From Marinobacter sp. es.048 (GTDB lineage Bacteria; Pseudomonadota; Gammaproteobacteria; Pseudomonadales; Oleiphilaceae), in contig NZ_FYFA01000001.1 of NCBI RefSeq assembly GCF_900188435.1, positions 2,046,001 through 2,110,000 of the forward strand: DNA of 64,000 nt, read 5' to 3'. The first letter of the stretch is position 1. The number at the start of each line of letters is the position of its first letter. The position numbers were made by a program, and so were the translations under genes. Below, piece after piece: positions 39,968-48,689 of the stretch. The notes beneath the pieces are model-generated. The model was not told the DNA's origin. It worked only from the letters and a program-made list of their open reading frames with translations, and searched no databases.

Positions 39968-40506
39968 TCCGGCGCGTGGAACAGCAGGTACAGATCCGTT
40001 AGTGAGTCCGGAATGGCATCGGCCATCTGCCGGGACAACTTGTCACTGTTGCGAACCTTCTGGAAGTCCTCGTCATCAAACAGTCCCGAAAGGGTCAGCA
40101 TGGGCACCATCAAATCGGCGGTTTCTTCCTCGCTGGCTGCTTCGAGCCACTGTTGCTCGTTTTCAAGGAAAGTGTCCACGAACCCGGCGCACCAGTTTTC
40201 CAGGGCGTTCATCGGGTCGCCGTCCTCCGGCTCCGGCAACTCCAGGGCCTGCCCCATATCCAGGGCATGGGCCATGTCACTGGCCAGCTGGGTGGAGCAG
40301 CGACTGAACACCTCGGGAATCCCGGTGTCGGGCACTTGATCGGCACCCGTGGCGAGGCGGAAGATTTCTTCCGCGCTCAGTTCAGCCGGGCCGACGACGC
40401 TGGCGCAAACCACCCCGTGGAAACCGAAGAAATCCAGGGCGTCATCGCCCCAAGGCTCGGCAAAGAGGATGTCTTCCAGCGCTTCAATGTCGGAGTTCGA
40501 TAGCAT
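39964..40506 (-). CDS. YecA/UPF0149 family protein
   Basis: The 180-residue acidic protein fits the YecA/YgfB (UPF0149) family: an all-helical domain with DFFGFHGVVCASVVGP near residue 25 and NALENWCAGFVDTFLE near residue 100. It lacks the C-terminal SEC-C zinc motif found in longer YecA proteins. Its function is unknown. It starts three bases after the rne stop, so it is expressed with RNase E. Confidence 0.82.
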   Translation of the reverse strand: MLSNSDIEALEDILFAEPWGDDALDFFGFHGVVCASVVGPAELSAEEIFRLATGADQVPDTGIPEVFSRCSTQLASDMAHALDMGQALELPEPEDGDPMNALENWCAGFVDTFLENEQQWLEAASEEETADLMVPMLTLSGLFDDEDFQKVRNSDKLSRQMADAIPDSLTDLYLLFHAPD

Positions 40507-40509
40507 CAG

Positions 40510-43500
40510 TTAGTTACTCCCGGCCTTTTTGGCCTCTTCCGCAGCCTTCTGGCGCTTGCGGACTTCTCTTGGGTCATTGTAGGCGCGGCCCGGTGTCACT
40601 GGAACTTCGAGTGCCGGGGCTTCGGCAGGCGTGTCCTGCGCCGCCGTTTCGGGGGCGGAAGGCTTCTCGACCTTATCCGGCTCTGCTTTTTCAGTCACGG
40701 CCTTATCAGCTTCGGCCTGTGCAGGTGCCGGCTGCTTCGGTTCCGGCTGGATCTTCGGAGCCTGGCTCTCGGTTGCTGCCTTTTTCTCCGCGGGCTTTTC
40801 AGCCTTCTCGGGTTCTGCCGACGCCTCAGGTTTAGCCTTGGGCGCGGGCGCTTCCTTTGATTCCGCAGGCTGCTCTTTGGCCGCAGGCGCTTGTTCGCCT
40901 TTGGGAGCTGCCTTGGGTTCCGGCTCTGGCTCGGTGGCGGCGGTCTCTTTCTTTGGAGCCTGGTCGGTCACCGGTTGTTGCTCATCAGCGACGGCGCTGT
41001 TCTTGGCAGGCGCTTTGTCCGTGGCTGGTTTTTGAGCCTTTTCGGCAACTTTTTCGCCCTTGACCGGCTCGGCTTTTTCAGATTTCTCAGCTTTCGTTTT
41101 ACCTGCTTCAAGCTTTTCAGCCGGTTTTTCAGCCGGCTGGTCGGCGGCTTTTGCGGCTTCTTCCGGCTGAGCCTCGGGCTTGCTGTCTGAAGTCGCCTTG
41201 TCTGCAGGTGCCGGCTCAGGCTTCTGCTCCTTTTTGGGCTCTTGCTCGACTGCCGGTGCTTTCGGCGCTTCCTTGGCAGCGGGCGCTGGCTCGGTCCGGG
41301 TTTCGGGTTTCTCGGACTTTTCTGGCGTTGCCTTGCCCGCGGTTTCCTGCGTTTGCTCGGCTTTTACTTCCACCTTGGCGTCGTCACGACCTTTTTCCGG
41401 CTGGGTATCCTTCTGGTGCTTCTCGCTGCGGGCAGCTTTACGATCTGCCGGTGAAGAAGCTGGTGTTTCAGAGGGAGAGCCGTCACGACTGCGCTGGCGA
41501 CGTGGCTTGCGGCGCTTTTCGTCAGAGCCAGACTTGTCGGCCGGACCAGATTTGGCCGCGGTTTCCTGCGGGGCCTGATCCTTTTGGGCCTTCTGATCGC
41601 GGTTGTCTTTCTGGTCCCGCTGGGGCTTGTTGCGGCCACGGCCCTGGTTGTCGCGACGGTTGTCACGGCGATTGTCAGAGCCTTTGCTATCGACGCCCTT
41701 GTTATCGCCTCCGCGATTATCCGGGCCTTTGCTGTCTGATGCCTGGCGATTCTGGTTGCCACGGCTCTGGTCGTCATTGCGGTTGCGCGCGCGGCCACGG
41801 TTGTCGTCACCGCGTCCCTGCTGGCCGCCCTGGCGACGGTCGTTGCCACTGCGATTGCCGCCTGAAGATTGCTCATCGCCGCGGGCTACCCGGGATTTGC
41901 GACGGTCCTGACGGCCCTGACTGCGGCGATCCTCGCGCTGGCTCTGGCCCTGTTCGCGACTTTCGATCTTCTGCTCTTCCTCGCCACTGAAGAAGCCGGC
42001 GATCTTGCGTCCGAGCCGGCGGAACAGGCCTTCCTCCTGCTCCGTTGCTTCATCAGCCTTTGCTGCGGCCGGGGCAGGCGCGGATGCGGGTGCGGGTGCA
42101 CTGGGTCGGATGGCCTTCACCGCGGCCTGTTCGCGCACTGGCTTTTCGGGGGCTGGGGCCTCAAAGATTTCTTCTTCACGCTCGCTGTATTCCTGGGCCA
42201 CCTGGTGGCTGGAAATATGCTCGGGCGTTGTTTCATCCTGACGCATCCGGATGATTTCGAAATGCGGTGTTTCCATGTGCGGAACCGGAACCACCACCAC
42301 GCTTACTTCCTGGCGGGCTTCAATGTCGGCCAGCTGCTTGCGCTTTTCGTTGAGCAGGAAAGTGGCGACGGAAACAGGCACAACTGCTCGTACCTCGCCG
42401 GTCTTGTCCTTCGAGGATTCCTCGTAGATCAGGCGCATGATGCTCAGGGCGAGGGACTCGATGCCACGAATGGTGCCCTGGCCTTCACATCGGGGGCACA
42501 CTTCGCTCCGGGTCTCACCGAGGGACGGGCGCAGGCGCTGTCGGGACATTTCCAGCAGACCAAATCGGGAGATCTTGCCTACCTGAACCCGGGCCCGGTC
42601 GATTTCCAGGGCCTCGCGCATCTTCTGCTCAACTTCCCTCTGGTGCTTGGCCGGCGTCATGTCGATGAAGTCGATGACAATCAGGCCACCCATGTCACGC
42701 AGGCGTAACTGGCGTGCAATTTCCTCGGCCGCTTCCAGGTTGGTCTGGAGAGCAGTTTCCTCGATGTCCTGGCCCTTGGTGGCACGGGAGGAGTTGATGT
42801 CGATGGAAACCAGGGCTTCGGTCGGGTCAATCACGATGGAGCCGCCGGAGGGCAGTTTTACTTCCCGCTGGAACGCTGTCTCGATCTGGCCCTCAATCTG
42901 GTAGCGGCTGAACAGGGGGATTTCGTCCTTGTACAACTTGATCTTGTTTTCGAAGGTGGGCATGACCGCACGAACGAAATTCAGAACGTCTTCGTAGACG
43001 CCGTTGGCGTCAATGAGAACTTCGCCAATGTCCTGGCGAAGGTAGTCGCGAACCGCACGAATGATAACGTTGCTTTCCTGGTGAATCAGGAAGGGTGCCT
43101 TGCGCTCGCCAGCGGCCTGGGTGATGGCTTCCCAGAACTGCACCAGGTAATCCAGATCCCACTGCAGCTCTTCGGTGCTACGGCCAATGCCGGCGGTCCG
43201 AACGATGATGCCCATGGATTTCGGCACCTGAACATCGTTCATGGCTTCTTTGAGCTGTGCTCGCTCATCGCCCTCAATTCGGCGGGAAATGCCGCCGGCA
43301 CGGGGGTTGTTGGGCATCAGCACCAGATAACGGCCAGCCAGGGAGATAAAGGTGGTGAGAGCCGCGCCTTTGTTGCCACGCTCTTCCTTGTCGACCTGAA
43401 CAATTACTTCCTGGCCTTCGGACACGACGTCCTTGATGTTGATCTTGCCTTCAATCTGGCCGGGAGACTTCTTGAAGTACTCCTTGGAGATTTCCTTCAG

Positions 43501-43707
43501 CGGGAGAAAACCGTGGCGCTCGGCGCCGAAATCCACAAAGGCAGCCTCAAGACTGGGCTCAACGCGGGTAATGCGGCCTTTGTAGATGTTGGCTTTCTTC
43601 TGCTCGCGGGAGCTGGATTCGATATCAAGATCAAACAGACGCTGGCCGTCAACCAGGGCGACGCGCAACTCTTCAGGATGAGTTGCATTGATAAGCATTC
43701 TTTTCAT
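40510..43707 (-). CDS. rne: Ribonuclease E
   Basis: RNase E is the main endonuclease for mRNA decay and rRNA/tRNA processing. The 1065-residue protein has the conserved opening [20 protein letters not shown], an S1 domain (about 35-120) and the catalytic DNase I-like part with [10 protein letters not shown] and VIDFIDM (metal aspartates). The zinc-link CPRCEGQG lies near residue 404. From about 520 the chain is a disordered scaffold: a basic Arg/Gln/Gly/Asn-rich stretch (about 600-740) for RNA binding and then Ala/Pro/Glu/Lys-rich sequence, where degradosome partners and RraA usually bind. The longer upstream frame lies in the leader and is rejected. The leader is long, as expected for autoregulation, and a YecA-family gene follows. 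Confidence 0.97.
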   Translation of the reverse strand: MKRMLINATHPEELRVALVDGQRLFDLDIESSSREQKKANIYKGRITRVEPSLEAAFVDFGAERHGFLPLKEISKEYFKKSPGQIEGKINIKDVVSEGQEVIVQVDKEERGNKGAALTTFISLAGRYLVLMPNNPRAGGISRRIEGDERAQLKEAMNDVQVPKSMGIIVRTAGIGRSTEELQWDLDYLVQFWEAITQAAGERKAPFLIHQESNVIIRAVRDYLRQDIGEVLIDANGVYEDVLNFVRAVMPTFENKIKLYKDEIPLFSRYQIEGQIETAFQREVKLPSGGSIVIDPTEALVSIDINSSRATKGQDIEETALQTNLEAAEEIARQLRLRDMGGLIVIDFIDMTPAKHQREVEQKMREALEIDRARVQVGKISRFGLLEMSRQRLRPSLGETRSEVCPRCEGQGTIRGIESLALSIMRLIYEESSKDKTGEVRAVVPVSVATFLLNEKRKQLADIEARQEVSVVVVPVPHMETPHFEIIRMRQDETTPEHISSHQVAQEYSEREEEIFEAPAPEKPVREQAAVKAIRPSAPAPASAPAPAAAKADEATEQEEGLFRRLGRKIAGFFSGEEEQKIESREQGQSQREDRRSQGRQDRRKSRVARGDEQSSGGNRSGNDRRQGGQQGRGDDNRGRARNRNDDQSRGNQNRQASDSKGPDNRGGDNKGVDSKGSDNRRDNRRDNQGRGRNKPQRDQKDNRDQKAQKDQAPQETAAKSGPADKSGSDEKRRKPRRQRSRDGSPSETPASSPADRKAARSEKHQKDTQPEKGRDDAKVEVKAEQTQETAGKATPEKSEKPETRTEPAPAAKEAPKAPAVEQEPKKEQKPEPAPADKATSDSKPEAQPEEAAKAADQPAEKPAEKLEAGKTKAEKSEKAEPVKGEKVAEKAQKPATDKAPAKNSAVADEQQPVTDQAPKKETAATEPEPEPKAAPKGEQAPAAKEQPAESKEAPAPKAKPEASAEPEKAEKPAEKKAATESQAPKIQPEPKQPAPAQAEADKAVTEKAEPDKVEKPSAPETAAQDTPAEAPALEVPVTPGRAYNDPREVRKRQKAAEEAKKAGSN

Positions 43708-44302
43708 GGAAAGAAAAAGTTCCTGTCGTTTAATTTGACAGAAAACCGGAGGGATTCGCATCAGCGAAGCAGGATGTGCGTGCCGCGGGCCCTGATACAT
43801 CAAGGGCGGACCGGCGGCCAGACGAATCAGACCCTTCCGGGGTTTGATCCTTTCGGTCTGAGACCAACGCCGACGATCCGGCTGCCTGAAAGCAGGGGGA
43901 GGTCGTGTAAGGTTCGTGTCTGTTGACGCATGTTATCCGTTTTCAGGTTCACTCAGGTGCCTGGGTCTCACGTCGTATTCGTAAGCTGGACGGCCCGGCC
44001 CTGGGTGGCAGTGATTCTTCGCGATGTCGCCCGCGGTTTTCCGCGCGGTTTTTCCTTCGCCCGGGTACAGGATTCAGCCTTTTGAAGATCTGTCCTGGTC
44101 CTCCGGGAGCATTTCTCTCGCCGTTCCCGGTAGTGATTGGGTGCACGGCGTTCAAACTCTCGAATAGTGTCGGTATACTTCTGCCGCTCCGGCTTCTGAC
44201 TTGAGTTCGTCAGGCCGTAGACAAACGGCAGAACACGCCGGAATATACCAGTATTCATGCAGCCGTTCAATCCTGCAGTCACTCCATCACCCAAGGAGCT
44301 TC
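43708..44302. other. Long rne leader / rluC divergent control region
   Basis: These 595 bases between rne and rluC contain no convincing gene. The rne side can form several minus-strand RNA hairpins. One pairs TCAGACC (43827-43833) with GGTCTGA (43855-43861), and another pairs CTGC and GCAG around CTGAAA near 43881. A long structured leader used by RNase E to cleave its own mRNA is known in enterobacteria (rne5 element). This region is a candidate equivalent by position and structure. The rluC side holds a sigma-70 promoter at 44151-44179. The rne promoter could not be fixed. Confidence 0.5.
44151..44179 (+). promoter_or_regulatory. Promoter of rluC
   Basis: TTCAAA (44151-44156) and TATACT (44174-44179) are 17 bases apart and match the sigma-70 consensus at four and five positions. 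The transcript would carry a leader of about 115 bases. Confidence 0.6.
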
Positions 44303-45361
44303 ATGTCCCGAAAGTCTGCGAGCAAAAAGCCAGTCCGAGTCAGGCCCGGGAGGCCGGTCAAGACGAGTAAGGTTGGTGGCGACAACGCGGCTGTCCGTGG
44401 CGAGGTCCGTCAAGGCGTTCAGTGGGTTACCGTGGATGAGGATAACGATGGCCAGAGAGTGGATAACTTCCTTCTCGCCCAGCTTCGTGGCGTGCCCAAG
44501 AGTATTATTTATCGGCTGATCCGAAAGGGCGAAGTGCGGGTCAATAAGGGTCGGGTGAAGCCGGACACCCGCGTCAATACCGGGGACCGGGTGCGCATAC
44601 CGCCTGTAACCCGCAAGGAAAAGCCCGAGCAGGTGGCGCCCGGGTCCCGGGTTCAGGGTGTTATGGAGTCGGCTGTTGTTTTCGAGAACGACCAGATGCT
44701 GGTGGTCAACAAGCCCTCCGGTATCGCGGTTCACGGGGGCAGCGGGTTGAGCTTCGGTTTGATTGAGGTGCTTCGTTCGGCTCGCCCATCGACAAAATTT
44801 CTGGAACTCGTTCACCGTCTGGATCGAGATACATCTGGTCTGGTCATGGTGGCGAAGAAGAGATCGGCATTGCGCTATTTGCAGGACGAGCTGCGCCAGA
44901 AACGTATCCGTAAGCACTATCATGCGCTGGTTGCCGGAGACTGGCCGGATAGCGTCAACCGGGTTGATGTACCGCTGCTGCGATATGAGATGCCCAACGG
45001 CGAGCGCCGAGTGAAGGTGGATGCGGCTGGAAAGGCGTCTCTGACCACCTTTCGCTGTCTGAACCGTTATGCGGGGTACAGTCTGGTTGAGGCCTCGCCG
45101 GTCACCGGCCGGACACACCAGATACGGGTTCACAGTGCCTGGGCGGGTCATCCGATTGCGGGTGATGACAAGTATATGGATGATGTCAGCCTCAAAGCAT
45201 TCCGGGCCATTGGCGGGCAAAGATTGATGCTGCACGCCCGGGGCCTGGAGTTCACCTTGCCGGTCTCGGGTGAGGCCATGCGACTTGAAGCGCCTTACGA
45301 CGATGCATTCAATGACGTACTCAGGAAGCTTTCCGGGCGTCTTAAAGGAATCAATCAATGA
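44303..45361 (+). CDS. rluC: 23S rRNA pseudouridine synthase RluC
   Basis: RluC converts uridines 955, 2504 and 2580 of 23S rRNA to pseudouridine. The 352-residue protein has a basic N-terminal tail of about 40 residues, an S4 RNA-binding domain (about 55-110, with RKGEVRVNKGR) and the catalytic domain with HRLDRDTSGLVMVAKK, where the Asp of HRLD (about residue 173) is the nucleophile. RTHQIRVH is a further family motif. AAGGAG lies just before the chosen ATG. The frame extends 34 codons upstream without conservation. The position opposite rne is the E. coli order. The HAD phosphatase gene overlaps its stop. Confidence 0.95.
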   Translation: MSRKSASKKPVRVRPGRPVKTSKVGGDNAAVRGEVRQGVQWVTVDEDNDGQRVDNFLLAQLRGVPKSIIYRLIRKGEVRVNKGRVKPDTRVNTGDRVRIPPVTRKEKPEQVAPGSRVQGVMESAVVFENDQMLVVNKPSGIAVHGGSGLSFGLIEVLRSARPSTKFLELVHRLDRDTSGLVMVAKKRSALRYLQDELRQKRIRKHYHALVAGDWPDSVNRVDVPLLRYEMPNGERRVKVDAAGKASLTTFRCLNRYAGYSLVEASPVTGRTHQIRVHSAWAGHPIAGDDKYMDDVSLKAFRAIGGQRLMLHARGLEFTLPVSGEAMRLEAPYDDAFNDVLRKLSGRLKGINQ

Positions 45362-46005
45362 ACGTCAGAGTAGTAATTTTTGACTGGGACGGGACCCTGG
45401 TGGACTCGGTTGAGCATATTGCTGACAGCCTGCATCAGGCGGCAACCGAGCTGGGCTTTCCGGCCCTGGAGCGTGAGGCTTACCGGGATATTATCGGGCT
45501 TGGCATGGTCGAGGCGTTGGAGAAGCTTTATCCCGGCATCAGTCGGGAAGAAATGAACAGAATTCGCGACGGGTACGGGCGCTATTTCTTCAGCAAGGTG
45601 ACAACGCCGCAAAACGTGTTTGACGGTATGGCCGATGTGGTCGCGGATCTGCGAGGATCCGGTCGCAGTTGTTCCGTTGCAACCGGCAAGAGTCGGCGCG
45701 GGTTGGACTTTGCCCTGGACTCCAGCGGGCTTGGTGGCCATTTCGAAATTACCCGGTGCGCGGATGAGACCCGTTCGAAGCCCGATCCAGTCATGCTCGA
45801 GGAGATCCTCCGTTTCTACAGCATCGAGCCGGAGGACGCGGTGATGATTGGTGATACGCGGTACGACCTGGAAATGGCCCGACGTATTGGCATGCCTTCT
45901 ATCGGGGTTGAGTGGGGTGTTCATAAGCGGGATGTGTTGGGTGACTATTCGCCGCACGCCATTGTTGATTCCGTGCCTGATCTCCGTCGGGTACTGGGGC
46001 TGTAA
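45358..46005 (+). CDS. HAD-IA family phosphatase (phosphoglycolate phosphatase-like)
   Basis: The 215-residue protein opens with FDWDGTLVDSVEH, which holds the catalytic Asp8 and Asp10. The threonine motif (CSVATGKSRRGLD) and the acidic MIGDTRYDLEMA motif follow, so the four HAD motifs are complete. The cap domain is of the small helical type, as in phosphoglycolate and other sugar-phosphate phosphatases. The substrate cannot be assigned. Its start overlaps the rluC stop by four bases, and the rluC-HAD-sppA order is common in Pseudomonas and relatives. Confidence 0.88.
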   Translation: MNVRVVIFDWDGTLVDSVEHIADSLHQAATELGFPALEREAYRDIIGLGMVEALEKLYPGISREEMNRIRDGYGRYFFSKVTTPQNVFDGMADVVADLRGSGRSCSVATGKSRRGLDFALDSSGLGGHFEITRCADETRSKPDPVMLEEILRFYSIEPEDAVMIGDTRYDLEMARRIGMPSIGVEWGVHKRDVLGDYSPHAIVDSVPDLRRVLGL

Positions 46006-46044
46006 ACAGACCGAATTCATTGAAGTTGCTGACAGGATGCGTTC

Positions 46045-47088
46045 ATGAGTGACTGGGAATCTGACAAGTCTGCCGATTGGGGTGACAAACCCGTTGAGCC
46101 GGACAAGGAAAGCAAGCCATTTTTCGGGCGTAAATCGCCGAAGCTTCCTCCCGAGTCCGGCCGTGACTGGAAGCTGATCGAAAAGCTGGTGATGTCGCTG
46201 CAGGCTGAGCAGCGCAGAAGTCGGCGCTGGGGCATCTTTTTCAAGTTTCTGACCTTCGGTTACCTGATCGCCTTGCTGTTCATGTTCAAGTTGCCACTCG
46301 GTGATTCCCTTGAAGGGGTGGCAGGAAAGCATACTGCTCTGGTGGAGATTAACGGCCCGATCGCTGCAGATGAGCTGGCAAGTGCGGACAATATTGTTGG
46401 TTCCCTCCGAACGGCCTTTGAAGAGCCAAATTCGGTGGCCGTGATCCTGCGCATTAACAGTCCGGGCGGTAGTCCGGTTCAGGCGGGATACGTCTACGAC
46501 GAGATAAAACGTCTGCGGGAGGAGTACCCGGAGAAAAAGGTTTATGCCGTGATCTCCGATATCGGCGCCTCCGGGGCCTATTACATCGCTGCAGCTGCGG
46601 ATAAAATCTACGCCAACCGTGCCAGCCTCGTCGGCTCCATTGGCGTTGTAGCGGGCGGTTTCGGGTTTACCGGTGTCATGGAGAAAATTGGTGTGGATCG
46701 CCGCCTTTATACCGCCGGTGAGAACAAAGCTTTCCTGGATCCGTTCTCTCCGGAGGAGGAAGAGGAGGTGATGTTCTGGCAGAGCGTGCTGGAAAACACC
46801 CATCAACAGTTTATTGAAGCGGTCAAGCAGGGGCGTGGTGATCGCTTGGCGGATGACGAGCGCCTTTTCAGCGGTCTGGTCTGGAGTGGCGAGCGGGCCG
46901 TTGAGCTGGGGCTTGCTGATGGGCTTGGCAGTGCATCACATGTGGCCCGGCAGATCATTGGGCAGGAAAAGCTGGTGGACTACAGCCGACGCAAGTCGCC
47001 GTTCCGGGATATTGTTGATCAGCTTGGTGTCGCCTTCGGTGAGGGCTTTGCCAGTCAACTGATCGAATCCCGCCTGGAGTTGCGTTAA
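46045..47088 (+). CDS. sppA: Signal peptide peptidase SppA, short form (S49 family)
   Basis: SppA degrades signal peptides left in the inner membrane after protein export. The 347-residue protein has an acidic/basic N-terminal tail, one membrane helix (about 67-88) and a periplasmic S49 protease domain. ISDIGASGAYYIAAAADKIY carries the nucleophilic serine and ANRASLVGSIGVV follows. Lys of ENKAFLDPF is a candidate for the general base. The length corresponds to the single-domain forms of Bacillus and Pseudomonas, not the duplicated E. coli SppA. Its last four bases overlap the convergent maf gene. Confidence 0.93.
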   Translation: MSDWESDKSADWGDKPVEPDKESKPFFGRKSPKLPPESGRDWKLIEKLVMSLQAEQRRSRRWGIFFKFLTFGYLIALLFMFKLPLGDSLEGVAGKHTALVEINGPIAADELASADNIVGSLRTAFEEPNSVAVILRINSPGGSPVQAGYVYDEIKRLREEYPEKKVYAVISDIGASGAYYIAAAADKIYANRASLVGSIGVVAGGFGFTGVMEKIGVDRRLYTAGENKAFLDPFSPEEEEEVMFWQSVLENTHQQFIEAVKQGRGDRLADDERLFSGLVWSGERAVELGLADGLGSASHVARQIIGQEKLVDYSRRKSPFRDIVDQLGVAFGEGFASQLIESRLELR

Positions 47089-47702
47089 GTCCCGTTGGAG
47101 GCGGGCCGGTTTTCCAGTAGGGGGTTCCGGCCCCAGCGCCGTAGAATGTCGTTTAGGGCAATCAGGGGTAATCCCACCAGGCTGTTCGGGTCTCGGCCCT
47201 CCAGGGTCTCGAACAGTGTGGTGCCCAGACCTTCCATCTTGAAGCTGCCGGCGCAGTCGTAGGGTTGTTCTTGCCGGAGGTAGGCCTCGATTTCCTCGTC
47301 AGTCAGTTCACGGAACCGGACGTTGTAGGGTTCGCAGAGACTTTCGAGCTTTCCGGAATCGGCGTCAAGCAGCGCCAGGCCGGTAAGAAATAACACACGG
47401 TGACCGCTGCTCTGGCGCAATTGGTTTGTTGCCTGTTCATGGTTGCCGGGCTTGCTCAGCACCGAGCCATCCGGTAGGCAGGCGACCTGGTCGGATCCGA
47501 TGATCCAGTGGCCGGGGAAGCGATCTGCCAACGCGCGTGCCTTGCTCTCGGCCAGTCGCGTGGCCAGCGAATCTCCGGATTCGCCTGGTTGTGGCGATTC
47601 GTCGATATTGGGGCTGGCGCAGGTAAAGGGCAGGCCCAGCCGCTCGAGAAGTGCCTTTCTGTAAAGTGATGAAGATGCCAGTAAAAGCGGTTTTTGGGTC
47701 AT
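47085..47702 (-). CDS. Maf family nucleotide pyrophosphatase (YceF-like)
   Basis: The 205-residue protein matches Maf/YceF house-cleaning enzymes that hydrolyse modified nucleotides. YceF of E. coli prefers 7-methyl-GTP. The N-terminal LASSSLYRKALLERLGL, the central IGSDQVACL (catalytic Asp region) and YDCAGSFKMEGLG are the family motifs. The position beside yceD-rpmF-plsX is the same as for E. coli yceF, which supports that subgroup. The gene is divergent from yceD. Confidence 0.9.
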   Translation of the reverse strand: MTQKPLLLASSSLYRKALLERLGLPFTCASPNIDESPQPGESGDSLATRLAESKARALADRFPGHWIIGSDQVACLPDGSVLSKPGNHEQATNQLRQSSGHRVLFLTGLALLDADSGKLESLCEPYNVRFRELTDEEIEAYLRQEQPYDCAGSFKMEGLGTTLFETLEGRDPNSLVGLPLIALNDILRRWGRNPLLENRPASNGT

Positions 47703-47802
47703 CGTTAGTATCCTTTAAGTGCGTGGTCAGCGTATCTGACGTGCGGTTATCGTAAATTACACCTATCTGCGCGGAAACCCTTGTGAAAAAGCAACGAAGT
47801 CT

Positions 47803-47831
47803 TTGACAGCAGCGGGCTGCGCGCCTAAAAT
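47803..47831 (+). promoter_or_regulatory. Strong sigma-70 promoter immediately before yceD
   Basis: A perfect TTGACA (47803-47808) and TAAAAT (47826-47831, five of six) are exactly 17 bases apart. Transcription would start at about 47838-47840, right at the yceD start codon. A 10-base direct repeat TGCGCGCCTA (47818-47827 and 47832-47841) spans the -10 and the start point. Confidence 0.8.
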
Positions 47832-47840
47832 TGCGCGCCT

Positions 47841-48395
47841 ATGTCAAATGCGTCCAACGCCGAGTTGCCCAAATCTGTTGATCCTTACCGGTTAGCGGAA
47901 CAGAACAGCACACTGGAGGGATTGATTCCCATCAGCGGGCTTGGCCGTTTTCGAGAAGCCGTTCTCGGGTTTTCGGAAGGCGCTGCGTGCCGGGTGAAGC
48001 TGTCTTTTTATATGGATGGTGAGCGTCGTCGCGTTGTTTCGGGCGAACTGGCCGCTCCGGTTGATCTGGAATGCCAGCGGTGCATGGGCGCCATGAGCGT
48101 GACTTTGGTCTCCGAGTTCAAGCTGGGTCTTGTTACCAGTGACGAGCAGGCGCAGCAGCTGCCGAAAAAGCTTGAGCCGTTTTTGACCGATGATTTCACG
48201 GCGGATCTCTGGTCGATGGTGGAAGACGAGCTGTTGCTGGTTTTGCCACCGTTCCCGCTTCACGAACGGGACCAGTGTCCGGCCCGGAAAGATCTGGAAG
48301 CCTACGAGCCTGACGGCTCCGGGGCAGAGCCGGTGAGAAAGTCGGGCGAGAATCCGTTCAGTGTCCTGGCGGATCTCAAGAAGACAAAGCATTAA
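47841..48395 (+). CDS. yceD: YceD family 23S rRNA accumulation protein
   Basis: YceD (DUF177) helps 23S rRNA accumulate and lies before rpmF in most bacteria. The 184-residue protein shows the N-terminal LPKSVDPYRLAEQ and the CxxC motif of VDLECQRCMGAM, and ends in NPFSVLADLKKTK, all typical. There is no ribosome site before the ATG, and the promoter -10 ends only nine bases upstream, so the mRNA may be leaderless. It heads the run yceD-rpmF-plsX-fabD. Confidence 0.93.
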   Translation: MSNASNAELPKSVDPYRLAEQNSTLEGLIPISGLGRFREAVLGFSEGAACRVKLSFYMDGERRRVVSGELAAPVDLECQRCMGAMSVTLVSEFKLGLVTSDEQAQQLPKKLEPFLTDDFTADLWSMVEDELLLVLPPFPLHERDQCPARKDLEAYEPDGSGAEPVRKSGENPFSVLADLKKTKH

Positions 48396-48496
48396 CCGGG
48401 CGTGGGTTGTCCCTCGGGATACTGGCGCACATTTAACGAACAGACGTTACTTATTAAGCAAGACAAAGTTTACGTTAACAGGTCAGGAGCATAATC

Positions 48497-48676
48497 ATGG
48501 CTGTACAGCAAAACCGTAAGACCCGTTCCAAGCGTGGCATGCGCCGTTCGCACGACGCTCTGAGCGCCGCTGCTCTGAGCACTGATGCGACTACAGGTGA
48601 GGTTCACCGTCGTCACCACGTTTCTCCGGACGGCTTTTACCGCGGCAAGCAGGTAATCGAAGCTCGCGACGAGTAA
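48497..48676 (+). CDS. rpmF: 50S ribosomal protein L32
   Basis: A 59-residue basic protein begins [20 protein letters not shown], the unmistakable start of L32, and ends with [13 protein letters not shown]. It is a structural protein of the large ribosomal subunit. A CAGGAGC ribosome site precedes the ATG. The zinc-ribbon cysteines seen in some L32 proteins are absent: the sequence has no Cys. It lies about 100 bases after yceD and 13 bases before plsX, the usual coupling of ribosome and lipid synthesis genes. Confidence 0.97.
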   Translation: MAVQQNRKTRSKRGMRRSHDALSAAALSTDATTGEVHRRHHVSPDGFYRGKQVIEARDE

Positions 48677-48689
48677 TCTCGTAGTCTCT

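Noticed and set aside
40600..42100. Repetitive Ala/Pro/Glu/Lys and Arg-rich sequence, considered as a DNA repeat or repeat-in-toxin region
   Set aside because: It is the disordered C-terminal scaffold of RNase E. The low complexity is at the protein level and normal for the enzyme.
45355..46806. 483-codon minus-strand frame opposite the HAD phosphatase and sppA
   Set aside because: It spans two well-supported genes on the other strand and has no motif. Long only because stops are rare in this frame.
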